Under the pieces are notes generated by a model. The model saw only the letters and a program-made list of their open reading frames with translations, was not told the DNA's origin and did no database searches. The position numbers were made by a program, and so were the translations under genes. This document shows positions 1-7,014 of a stretch of 7,635 nt of DNA, one piece after another. The stretch's first letter is position 1. Each line of letters starts with the position of its first letter. Origin of the DNA: Microbacteriaceae bacterium. GTDB lineage: Bacteria > Actinomycetota > Actinomycetes > Actinomycetales > Microbacteriaceae. The stretch is taken from NCBI GenBank assembly GCA_003454135.1, contig DMKW01000116.1, positions 23,405-31,039 on the forward strand, read 5' to 3'.

Positions 1-3000
1 AGTCGGTAGAAGAACGTGTAGTCACTCGTGAGATCCGTCGAACCGATGGAAGCGCCGGTCAGCACGAAGTCATAGTCATTGCCGTTCTTGGCCGGGCCGG
101 TCGTCGATGCCCCGGTGATGACGTCGGGGCTCGTGTGCGCGGTCACCGCGGCGCTCGCCGTGCATCCCTGGCTGTTGGTCGCGAAGACGACGAGGGAATA
201 GTCCGATTCGCTCGAGAGCCCGGAGAATGTGGTCGACGTCGCCATGCCCATCGACCGCGCCGTCGCGCCGGGGGGGCTCGGTGTCGCGCACGTCGGCGCG
301 GTGCCCGTGTACGCGACGGCCGTGTACCCGCTGACGGGTCGCCCGTTGTCTGAGAACACCCCGGCCCAGTCGAGCGAGATGGAGGTGTTCACGGCAGACG
401 CGGTCGGCGACGCCACGGCGAGGGGCGGCCCGGCCGGCGTCGCGCTCGTTCCGGACGAGTTCCAGGTGGTGAGGGGGCCGTATGCGGAATTGCGCGCGCT
501 CACGGTCACCGGCACGGTCTGGCCGTTCGTGAGTCCGCTCACGTCGACGTTGCAGGTGGGGCCGGAACAGGCCGACGAATCGACGTCGACGGCGCGGGAT
601 CCAGCGGTCACGTGATAGCTCGTGACCGGGCTGCCGCCCGAACCGACGGTCACCTTGGTCCACGAGATGCTCAACCCTCCGTCGAGCGGGCCGGCCGAGA
701 CCGTCGCCGGCGCGGCCGGCACGATGTCCGACCACACTGTCCCGCCGAGCCCCACGGGATCGGATGAACCGAGCGCGTTCTTGGCCACGACCCGCAACCG
801 CACGGCGTTGTCTGGTCCGTTGCCCGGCGTCGCGATGTCGCAGATGGCGACGTCACAGGACGTCGTCGAGAGGAGGTCGAGCGCCTGGTTGTACTCGAGC
901 ACGTCGAAGCCCGTGATCGGCGAGTTGTTCGCGGCCCCGGCGGTCCAGCGCAAGGTGACGACCTTGTCGCCGAACGCGGTCGCCTTCACGGCCGTCACCG
1001 GATCCGGTCTGTCCTGCACCGACACCTTGATCGATCCCCACACGTAGCGATCTGGGTCGCCCGTGGCATCGGCGACCTGGTATTGCAGGTTCGTGTCGCC
1101 GGGAGCCGCGGCGGACGACACGGAGACCGTGAGCCGGCGGTTGTCGGCGCTCGGCGAGATGGAGAGGCCGTCGGGAAGGGACCCGCCGTCGAGGCCCCTG
1201 ATCGCGACCACCTTGAGCGGTTTGCCGGGGAACGGGTTGGTCGCTTCGTCGTTCGCGAGAACGTCCACCGTCGTGGTCTGGCCGCGCGGTGCGAGAACCG
1301 AGTCGGGTGCCGGCTTGGCGAGCGGTCGGCTCGACGCGACGACATTGAGCTGGATGCGCCCCGACTGCCCGGTCGCGAGGGCGTCCTTCACGCCGAGCAG
1401 GATCGCCGTGGTGGAGTTCTTGGCCACGTTTTCGTTTGCCCGGATCGTGAGCGTCTGGCCGACGAGGGTGTAGCTGAAGCCGCTCGGCAACGGGCTCAGC
1501 ACCGTGTAGGCGAGTTCGCCGACATCCTTCGGGTATGGATAGTTCGTCAGTTTAACGAGGTCGAGCACTTTCGATTCCGCCGGCTCGAAGTCGATCACTC
1601 CCCCGACGAACGCCGGGGGCTGGTTGGCTCGTGCGGTCACCTTGATCGAAAGCACAAGCGTCGCCGTGTGGCCGTTCGGATCGTTCGCCGAATCGCCGTC
1701 CGTCACGGTGAAGGAGACCGAGGCCGGCCCGAAGTACTTCTCGGCCGAGGTGAATCTCAGGGTGTGGTCGTTGACGACGAGGGCATCGCCGTTCGCGTGC
1801 GTCGCCTGCACGCTCGTCGTGTCGGTGAGGCGCACCTTCTTGCCGCCGATCGCGAGCACGTAGTCGTTGAGATCGAAGGTGAGCGTCGACTCGCTCGCGA
1901 CCGTGAGCGGCGGCGCCTTTCGGTTGAGTTGCGGGAGGGCGTCGTCGAGCCCCGGCACCCAGACGAAGCCGTAGGACACCACCCGGGCGTCGTCGGGGTT
2001 GGCGACGGCGAACGGGATGATCTGGCTCTTGTTCTGCACCGACACGCGGACGCGCTTGTTCGCGGTCACGGTCGCCGTCGAGTCATAGCCGGGCAGGAGC
2101 GACACCTTGAGAGTGTTGGCGTTTCCATCCGCGAAGAACACGTTCGCGAGCACGTTCACGTCGACACTGTCGCGGCCGAGGATGTCGGTGAGCGTGAGAA
2201 CGGTGTCGCTGACCACCGGATAGGCGCGCGGTGCGTTGGGATCCACCTTGACCGAGATGAAGTTCGAACTCGTGCCGCCGAAGGCATTCTCGATCGTGTA
2301 CACGAGACCATACGTTCCCGGCGTCGTCGGCGGGGTCACCTTGACGATGTCGCCGACGATCGACGCGACGATGTCCTTGCTGTTCGGCTCGACCTTGAGG
2401 ATCGACAGCGCGCCGCCGTCCGGGTCGGAGTCGTTCGCGAGCACCTGCACAGACACGGTCGTTCCCGGCCGGGTCGTCACCACGTCTTCGACCGCCACGG
2501 GGTTGCGTGCCCCGTCGAGTTTCGGGCTGATGCCGACCCGCACTGTGCCGGTGGCGCGCGCGCCGAGACCGTCGATGACGCTGTAGGTGAAGGTGTCCGT
2601 GCCGGCGGAGTAGCTCCCCGCCTGATAGTCGATGTAGTCGGTGCCGACGTCGACAACCGAACCCTTTTGAGGGTTGGTGGCCTGGCCGAGCAGCTGCACC
2701 GAGTCGCCGTCCGGGTCTATGCCGACGAGCGGAACCTTGATGCGCACGGTCTCCCCCGCGAGCACGCGCGAAACGATCGTCTGCGGCACCGGCGGATTGT
2801 TCGTCGCCTCGACCGCTTCTCTCACCGCGATCTTCACCTGGGCCTGCGCGACCTGGCCATCCGGGCCCGAGACCTGGTAGATGGCGGTGAAGTCTCCCGT
2901 TTTCTGAGGGGCAAGGTAGCGCAGCACGTTACCCGACGCGAAGAGCAGGCCAGAGCTATTGTCGAAGCTCGTCGAGAGCACGGGATTGAGGGTGAGTTCT

Positions 3001-5420
3001 TCGCCGTCGGGCTGAACATCGTTGGCCAGAACGGGGATGTCGATGGCGTCGCCCACGCGCACGGTAACGCTGTCGTCGTTGGCGACGGGCGGCTGGAGCT
3101 GGCTCGGCGGGGGGATCTCGATGACCGTGACGATGCCCTCGGCCTCGGCGAGGCCGTTGCTGATCCGGTAGTTGAAGCTCACCGGTCCCGACTCGAGCGG
3201 AGCGACGAGGGTGACGCGGATGGAGCGCTGCTCGATCACCTCTGCGCGGATCCCCGAGTTGCTCGCGACGTTGTACACGCCCGTCACGAGCAGCACGGCA
3301 CCGCCCGGGTCAATGTCGGTCGACGCGACGTCGATCGTCTGGCTGCTGAGCGTCTTGACGAAGATCGTCTTGGGGATCGTGATGGGTTTGCTGTTCGCGT
3401 CCGGCGGCGCGGCGACATCGACGCGGACGATGCCGGTGGCCGTCTGGTCGCCGTCGTTCACGACGAATTCGAGGTAATGGGTGCCCACCTCGGTGCTCGA
3501 GAAGCGGAAGGTGCCGGCCTCGAGGCTCGCCGTGATGGTGGCCCCGGTCTTGGCCGGAACGCTCGCGAGGCGCAGCGTGCCCGTGCCGCCGCGCACGTGC
3601 TCGAGCGGATTGATCGTGACCTCCTGGCCCGCATAGGCGAGCACGACGAACGGGTCGGCCCTGATGGGCACCTGGCCGGCCGGCTTCACGGTGACCGTGA
3701 GGCTGCCGACGCCGGTGGCCCGGCCGTCCGAAACCACGAGACCGACCGACCGAAGGGCGCCCGCGGTGCCGCCCTCGGTGAAGACGACGCTTCCCTCCGG
3801 CTTGTAGCTCACGCGGTCGGGGGCCACAGTCGATGCGCTCGACAGGTAGAACGCGTCGCCGTCGGGGTCGACCCAGTCGCCGAGCACGGATGTCGTCACG
3901 CGCCCGCCCTGCGCGACGATGGCCTTCGATTGCCGCACCTGCTGGGGCGGCGAGTTCTCGGTCGGCGATCGCACCGTCACGGTCACGGTCGCATTCGCCG
4001 AGCCGCCCCTGCCGTCGCTTATCGAGTAGCCGAAGCTGAGGGAGCCGGTCGCAGTCGGGCTCAGCGTCACCTGCAGCTGCTGGCGGTTGTTGATGACGTC
4101 GATCCGACCGACGTTCTCGTCGATCGCCGTGACGTCGGAAATCACGAGCACGTCGCCGTTGGCGTCATAGTCGTTGAGGAGCACGGGAAGCACACTCGTG
4201 CGCCCCGGCCTGGCCCCGAACGCGTCGTTCACGGCGACCGGCGGAACCTGGGCCTTCTCGTAGTCGGGAGGCGTGTCTTCCTGGTTGTTGTCCACCTGCT
4301 GCCGGTTTTCGCGCACGGTGATGAGTTCGGACCAGTTGTCGATGAGCTCACCGCGCTGCTGTACCGCCCACGTTGAACCGCCCCGAGGATCGTTGAGCAC
4401 CAGGTTGTCGCCGTTCGCGACGAAGGCGAGCCGGCTGGATGCCGACGACACCGACGGGAGGCGCAGGGTCGTCGCATCCTGCGTTCCGCACTTGCGCCAC
4501 GCACCTCCCCCCGACCATGCGGCGTAAGTGCAGCCGGCGTGCACGATGGGCGCAGCGGCGAAACCGGCCTGCCCGTTCTCGAGCTGCACGGGGCTGCCGC
4601 CACCGAACGGAACCCGCACGAGTCCGCTCGAGGAGGCGACGAGCACGCCGTCGCCCGTCGCGGACGCCTGTTGGAGCACGGGATGGTCGGTCACCGCGAT
4701 GTCGGAGGAGAGGTCGACCTTCGCGCCATCGGTGTAGAGGATGCGGCTCGCCGAATCGAGCACGGCCCAGCGGCCGCCCACCGACGTGATCGAGAACGTG
4801 CTCTGGGCGTCGCCCAGGTTCGCCACGCTCGTCTGGTTGACCGAATCGCCGTTGGCGGCATCCACGCGATAGATCTGGTGGGCCGACTGGGAGAACGCGT
4901 ACAGGATGCCGTCCGGCGACACGCTGGCGACCGAGTTGGCCCCGAGGCTCAGTGTGGGCTGGGACTGGGCGTTGAACGTCGGCAATTGCGAGATCGGCAT
5001 GATCCACAACTCGCCGGTACCGCCCGACCCGATGATGACGTTGTCCCCCGCGAGGAAGAGCTCGGGGTCTTGCGGCGGGAGCGGCACGCTATCGAGCACC
5101 TTCGACGTCGCGGGGTCCACGACGTCGACCTTCGCGTTGCTGCGGTCGAACAACAGCACGGTCGCGCCCGACTGCACCACATCGATGTTCGCGCCGGCGC
5201 TCGCGACGACGGTGTTGAGTTCGAGCACCTGAGTGTTGGCTCGACCGATCACCTGGTCGGCGCCGTTGGCGACCCAGACGGAACCGTCGCCGAGATCCAG
5301 CCGCTGGGCGGTATACCCGGTCGACACGATCGCCGCCGTCGCGACGAGGGCCGCGATCACCGTGCCGCTCGTCGCCGTGGCAACGAGCGACTTGTGACTG
5401 CCGAGCCACCGTCTAAACAT
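1..5420 (-). CDS. Giant exported propeller / Ig-like / FN3 surface protein, 3' end outside the window
   Basis: 1806 codons are visible without a stop; the frame was checked at positions along the whole length. The N-terminus MFRRW-SHK followed by a hydrophobic stretch (about 13-35) is a signal-anchor or signal peptide, so the rest should lie outside the membrane. Regions in order: a predicted beta-propeller (about 42-345), a charged linker (about 350-390), about eleven Ig-like modules of ~98 residues (about 392-1471), and three FN3 modules (about 1472-1763) with a fourth domain starting at the edge. There are only eight cysteines, all in the propeller and FN3 parts. No catalytic domain is seen, so the role is probably structural, adhesive or sensory at the cell surface. 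Gene position next to the kinase matches the FN3 protein of PFNA-type clusters. The C-terminus, including any wall or membrane anchor, is not visible. The gene is coupled to the kinase stop 9 nt upstream. Confidence 0.93.
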   Translation of the reverse strand, partial: MFRRWLGSHKSLVATATSGTVIAALVATAAIVSTGYTAQRLDLGDGSVWVANGADQVIGRANTQVLELNTVVASAGANIDVVQSGATVLLFDRSNAKVDVVDPATSKVLDSVPLPPQDPELFLAGDNVIIGSGGTGELWIMPISQLPTFNAQSQPTLSLGANSVASVSPDGILYAFSQSAHQIYRVDAANGDSVNQTSVANLGDAQSTFSITSVGGRWAVLDSASRILYTDGAKVDLSSDIAVTDHPVLQQASATGDGVLVASSSGLVRVPFGGGSPVQLENGQAGFAAAPIVHAGCTYAAWSGGGAWRKCGTQDATTLRLPSVSSASSRLAFVANGDNLVLNDPRGGSTWAVQQRGELIDNWSELITVRENRQQVDNNQEDTPPDYEKAQVPPVAVNDAFGARPGRTSVLPVLLNDYDANGDVLVISDVTAIDENVGRIDVINNRQQLQVTLSPTATGSLSFGYSISDGRGGSANATVTVTVRSPTENSPPQQVRQSKAIVAQGGRVTTSVLGDWVDPDGDAFYLSSASTVAPDRVSYKPEGSVVFTEGGTAGALRSVGLVVSDGRATGVGSLTVTVKPAGQVPIRADPFVVLAYAGQEVTINPLEHVRGGTGTLRLASVPAKTGATITASLEAGTFRFSSTEVGTHYLEFVVNDGDQTATGIVRVDVAAPPDANSKPITIPKTIFVKTLSSQTIDVASTDIDPGGAVLLVTGVYNVASNSGIRAEVIEQRSIRVTLVAPLESGPVSFNYRISNGLAEAEGIVTVIEIPPPSQLQPPVANDDSVTVRVGDAIDIPVLANDVQPDGEELTLNPVLSTSFDNSSGLLFASGNVLRYLAPQKTGDFTAIYQVSGPDGQVAQAQVKIAVREAVEATNNPPVPQTIVSRVLAGETVRIKVPLVGIDPDGDSVQLLGQATNPQKGSVVDVGTDYIDYQAGSYSAGTDTFTYSVIDGLGARATGTVRVGISPKLDGARNPVAVEDVVTTRPGTTVSVQVLANDSDPDGGALSILKVEPNSKDIVASIVGDIVKVTPPTTPGTYGLVYTIENAFGGTSSNFISVKVDPNAPRAYPVVSDTVLTLTDILGRDSVDVNVLANVFFADGNANTLKVSLLPGYDSTATVTANKRVRVSVQNKSQIIPFAVANPDDARVVSYGFVWVPGLDDALPQLNRKAPPLTVASESTLTFDLNDYVLAIGGKKVRLTDTTSVQATHANGDALVVNDHTLRFTSAEKYFGPASVSFTVTDGDSANDPNGHTATLVLSIKVTARANQPPAFVGGVIDFEPAESKVLDLVKLTNYPYPKDVGELAYTVLSPLPSGFSYTLVGQTLTIRANENVAKNSTTAILLGVKDALATGQSGRIQLNVVASSRPLAKPAPDSVLAPRGQTTTVDVLANDEATNPFPGKPLKVVAIRGLDGGSLPDGLSISPSADNRRLTVSVSSAAAPGDTNLQYQVADATGDPDRYVWGSIKVSVQDRPDPVTAVKATAFGDKVVTLRWTAGAANNSPITGFDVLEYNQALDLLSTTSCDVAICDIATPGNGPDNAVRLRVVAKNALGSSDPVGLGGTVWSDIVPAAPATVSAGPLDGGLSISWTKVTVGSGGSPVTSYHVTAGSRAVDVDSSACSGPTCNVDVSGLTNGQTVPVTVSARNSAYGPLTTWNSSGTSATPAGPPLAVASPTASAVNTSISLDWAGVFSDNGRPVSGYTAVAYTGTAPTCATPSPPGATARSMGMATSTTFSGLSSESDYSLVVFATNSQGCTASAAVTAHTSPDVITGASTTGPAKNGNDYDFVLTGASIGSTDLTSDYTFFYR
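3..1007 (-). repeat. FN3 modules of the surface protein
   Basis: Three FN3 modules start near residues 1472, 1567 and 1663. Each shows the Trp of strand B (LRWTAG, ISWTKV, LDWAGV), a [SP][PV][IV][TS]-[GS]-[FY] strand C (NSPITGF, GSPVTSY, GRPVSGY), and a late Ala/Thr-Asn/Arg-Ser strand. Modules 1 and 2 have a C-x4-C pair at the equivalent position (1522/1527 and 1618/1623); module 3 has Cys1711 and Cys1753. A further domain begins at about 1764 and is cut by the window edge. Confidence 0.88.
1008..4247 (-). repeat. Array of about eleven Ig-like modules
   Basis: Modules of about 95-105 residues start near residues 392, 485, 581, 676, 774, 875, 973, 1069, 1169, 1267 and 1366. The best ones carry the bacterial Ig (Big/cadherin-like) signature: V-A-x-x-D near the start, then VLANDxDPDG, and a Y-x-[VI]-x-[DN]-G near the end. 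Examples are LLNDYDANGD (module 1), VLANDVQPDG (5) and VLANDSDPDG (7). Modules 3, 4, 8, 9 and 10 are diverged. Junctions are often proline-rich (IPPPSQLQPP, NNPPVPQ, NQPPAF). The Asp clusters could bind calcium, as in cadherin-like modules. The whole array contains no cysteine. Confidence 0.85.
4386..5297 (-). repeat. Predicted beta-propeller, 7-8 repeats of ~40 residues
   Basis: Short hydrophobic strands followed by a turn and a second strand recur at residues about 48 (VWVANG), 91 (VLLFDRS), 130 (VIIGSGG), 173 (LYAFSQS), 218 (WAVLDS), 258 (VLVASS), 298 (YAAWSGG) and 334 (LAFVANG). The spacing is 36-45 residues, typical of propeller blades. Cys297 and Cys311 lie in the seventh blade and could pair. 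Sequence similarity between blades is weak, so the fold is inferred from periodicity. Confidence 0.6.
5316..5384 (-). other. N-terminal signal-anchor / signal peptide of the surface protein
   Basis: Residues about 13-35 are an uninterrupted Ala/Val/Thr/Ile/Leu stretch preceded by Arg3, Arg4, His9 and Lys10, an N-in orientation. A weak Ala-x-Ala-like site is possible near its end, so I cannot tell a cleaved signal peptide from a retained anchor. No lipobox Cys is present. Confidence 0.8.
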
Positions 5421-5438
5421 GGGAGACCATCACCCGCC
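5418..5438 (-). promoter_or_regulatory. Kinase stop / surface-protein start junction
   Basis: The kinase TGA (5430-5432) is followed by exactly three codons' worth of bases (TGG TCT CCC) and then the ATG at 5418-5420, so both genes are in the same frame. No strong Shine-Dalgarno precedes this ATG: the nearest purine-rich stretch is GGCGGGTGATGG, overlapping the kinase end. This points to translational coupling to the kinase. The start is supported by the basic-then-hydrophobic N-terminus it produces and the lack of any other in-frame start. Confidence 0.65.
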
Positions 5439-6848
5439 GAAGTCCACGCACTTCTCGCCGCTTTCCGGGCCGGTCTTGCCCTCGCGGTTGACGGTCACGG
5501 TGATGCACACGTGGTCGCCGGACTTCGCCTCGACGGCGAAGGCCGCCAGTCGTTGGATGCTCGATCGACCGTCGCTCGTCGTGATCTGGTACGAGTCGCC
5601 CGCCTTGATTCCCGGGTCGCTCCAGCTGAATTCGATCGAGTTCGCCGTGGATTTCGCCGAGATATCGGTGACTCTCGGGATGTCGCTCGTGTTCGCCTTG
5701 ATGAGCACGAGGGTCGCCGTGGCGCCGAGCGCGATCACGAGCACGGCGCTCGCCACGAGGCCCCACGCGAGCGCCTGCATTCCCCTGCTCTGGGTGAGCG
5801 GCTGGGTCCCGCTGTTGTTCGGGCTTCCCGCCGTCTGCCTCAGAATCGTGCCGACCGGCGAGTACACGCCGGATGAGGTGCGCCGACGCCTGCGCCGCTT
5901 GGGCGGTGCTGTCGCGCCGGGGACGGCACGGATGCGGGTGCGGTCTTCGAGGTCGGAGACGGTGGCGAGCGCCCAATCGTCCATCGCGACCTCGATCGGG
6001 GTCTGCGGCACGCCGAGCTCCGTCTCGATCGCCTGCAGTTCCCGCACGAGCTCTAGCACCGTGAGCGGGCGCGCCTCCGGCTTGCGGGACATCGCCTTCT
6101 GCAGCACTCGTTCCAGGCTCGGCGGCACGTCCGATCGCCCGATCGGCTGCACCTTCGCGCGATTGATGCGGGAGATGAGATCGGCCGACTTGTTGGATTC
6201 GCCCGGCACCTCGAACGGCGAGCGGCCGGCCAGGAGCGAATACACCGTCGCCGCGAACGACCACACCTCGGACTCGATCGAGCCCGGCGTCTCGTCCATG
6301 AGCACCTCGGGCGCCGACCACGGGATGGAGAGCCCGACAGACTCCTGCGAGTCCGCCCCGCTCAGGGTCGACGCGATCCCAAAGTCGGAGAGCACCGGAT
6401 GCCCGTAGGCGGTGAGCAGGATGTTGGACGGCTTGATGTCCCGGTGCAGCACGCCCGCCCGATGCGCCGTCTCGATGGCGCTGCCGATCTTGACCGCGAT
6501 GCGCAGCACCTCGGGCACCGGGAGGCGCTCCCGCCGGTAGCGCTCGCTCAGCGACGACGAGCAGAGCTCCATCACAAGGTACGGCCGGCCGTCGGAGGAG
6601 ACGCTCGCCTGGTACACCGTGAGGATCGACGGATGCGAGCTCAGCTGGGCCATGAGGTTGGCCTCGGCCTGGAACATCTGCCGCACCTGGTCGTTGACGA
6701 CCTCGCTCAACATCACCTTGACGGCGACCTGCCGTCGTGGCATGTTCTGCTCGTAGAGGAATACGTCGGCGAAGCCACCCGAGCCGAGAATGTGGATGTG
6801 GGAGAACCCGGGCAGCACAGGAGGCTGCGACGGCAATCGACGTGCCAT
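5430..6848 (-). CDS. Transmembrane eukaryotic-like Ser/Thr protein kinase
   Basis: This 472-residue kinase is predicted to phosphorylate Ser/Thr on cytoplasmic proteins. The kinase domain covers about 15-275: glycine loop GSGGFADV (22-29), Lys44, Glu62, HRDIKPSN with Asp137/Lys139/Asn142, DFG Asp155-Gly157, APE 179-181 and Arg260. All core catalytic residues are present. Two positions are unusual: the invariant helix-F Asp is Glu194 (in SEVWS), and the P+1-loop Thr is Ser174 (GLSIPW). A linker follows, with D-L-E-D-R-T (299-304) and a Lys plus six-Arg run (317-323). One membrane helix lies at about 359-383. The remaining ~89 residues should be outside, include an FN3-like stretch and carry Cys448 and Cys467. 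There are no PASTA repeats, so it is not a typical PknB. Pkb2 of the bifidobacterial PFNA cluster is the closest described analogue I know, by context. It follows the phosphatase and is probably co-transcribed with the surface protein 9 nt downstream. Confidence 0.95.
   Translation of the reverse strand: MARRLPSQPPVLPGFSHIHILGSGGFADVFLYEQNMPRRQVAVKVMLSEVVNDQVRQMFQAEANLMAQLSSHPSILTVYQASVSSDGRPYLVMELCSSSLSERYRRERLPVPEVLRIAVKIGSAIETAHRAGVLHRDIKPSNILLTAYGHPVLSDFGIASTLSGADSQESVGLSIPWSAPEVLMDETPGSIESEVWSFAATVYSLLAGRSPFEVPGESNKSADLISRINRAKVQPIGRSDVPPSLERVLQKAMSRKPEARPLTVLELVRELQAIETELGVPQTPIEVAMDDWALATVSDLEDRTRIRAVPGATAPPKRRRRRRTSSGVYSPVGTILRQTAGSPNNSGTQPLTQSRGMQALAWGLVASAVLVIALGATATLVLIKANTSDIPRVTDISAKSTANSIEFSWSDPGIKAGDSYQITTSDGRSSIQRLAAFAVEAKSGDHVCITVTVNREGKTGPESGEKCVDFGG
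5433..5774 (-). other. Kinase membrane helix and exported tail
   Basis: Codons 359-383 encode an uninterrupted Ala/Val/Leu helix ending in Ile-Lys. Codons 384-472 encode the exported tail. It has alternating beta-type hydrophobic residues, an SIEFSW strand resembling the Trp strand of FN3 modules, and Cys448 and Cys467, which could form a disulfide. The tail is about the size of one FN3 module (75-90 residues). The fold is my inference. Confidence 0.7.
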
Positions 6849-6855
6849 GAGCCAC

Positions 6856-6862
6856 CCCCTCC
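6856..6862 (-). promoter_or_regulatory. Shine-Dalgarno of the kinase gene
   Basis: GGAGGGG on the minus strand, with the GGAGG core ending 9 nt before the ATG at 6846-6848. It fixes the kinase start. The same frame is open further upstream to about 7175, but that part overlaps the phosphatase gene, and only from this ATG does the protein begin directly with the kinase N-lobe. Confidence 0.8.
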
Positions 6863-6886
6863 GCAGCGCTCGCCGGAAGCCTGTCG

Positions 6887-6944
6887 CTGCAATCGTTGTG
6901 ACCGCACGGCCCGGTCTCCCATTGTAGGCACCGGCAGATTGCAG
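6887..6944. repeat. 8-bp perfect inverted repeat bracketing the possible -10
   Basis: CTGCAATC at 6887-6894 and its exact reverse complement GATTGCAG at 6937-6944 are 42 nt apart, with a centre-to-centre distance of 50 bp (about five helical turns). The arms lie on either side of the possible -10. This could be a split operator for a dimeric or looping regulator. An 8-bp repeat in a gap of this size is not rare by chance. Confidence 0.3.
6921..6926 (-). promoter_or_regulatory. Possible -10 element upstream of the kinase
   Basis: TACAAT on the minus strand matches the TATAAT consensus at five of six positions and lies 72 nt before the kinase ATG in the 166-base gap. I find no good -35 hexamer at 16-18 nt, and the TG of an extended -10 would be one base out of place. 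Its support is position and A/T content in an otherwise GC-rich stretch. Confidence 0.25.
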
Positions 6945-6983
6945 TCCGGCGAACGAAACCGCTGGTGAAAGGCATGTTCTTGT

Positions 6984-6997
6984 CCCCCCTTCGGGGG
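6984..6997 (-). terminator. Short GC hairpin just after the phosphatase gene
   Basis: Five C pair with five G around a 3-nt GAA loop (or four pairs around CGAA), starting 17 nt after the phosphatase TAG. There is no U-tract afterwards, so it is at best a weak terminator, attenuator or mRNA-processing structure. It may simply be a GC-rich chance palindrome. Confidence 0.3.
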
Positions 6998-7014
6998 TAG
7001 TCGACCTGTCTTGC

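Noticed and set aside
1008..4247. Possible DNA-level tandem repeat or recombination array in the Ig region
   Set aside because: The modules repeat only at protein-fold level. I see no long near-identical DNA copies, so there is no sign of recent duplication.
1083..4376. A 1097-codon open frame on the plus strand
   Set aside because: It lies codon-for-codon antisense to the surface-protein gene. Its openness only needs that gene to avoid TTA, CTA and TCA codons, which are rare in high-GC genomes. Its translation is Arg/His/Asp-rich with no domain, while the minus strand reads as clean Ig/FN3 modules.
4539..5876. A 445-codon plus-strand frame spanning the kinase/surface-protein junction
   Set aside because: It is antisense to two well-supported genes, with composition typical of a shadow frame.
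6913..6922. GGTCTCCCAT on the plus strand here and on the minus strand at 5418-5427
   Set aside because: A 10-base match in opposite orientation, one copy at a start codon and one at the possible -10. It has no further extension and no mobile-element context; probably chance.
5413..6975. A 520-codon minus-strand frame and a 329-codon plus-strand frame over the kinase
   Set aside because: Both overlap the kinase, which carries every catalytic motif; their translations are Arg/Gly/Ala-rich or Ser/Thr-rich and featureless.
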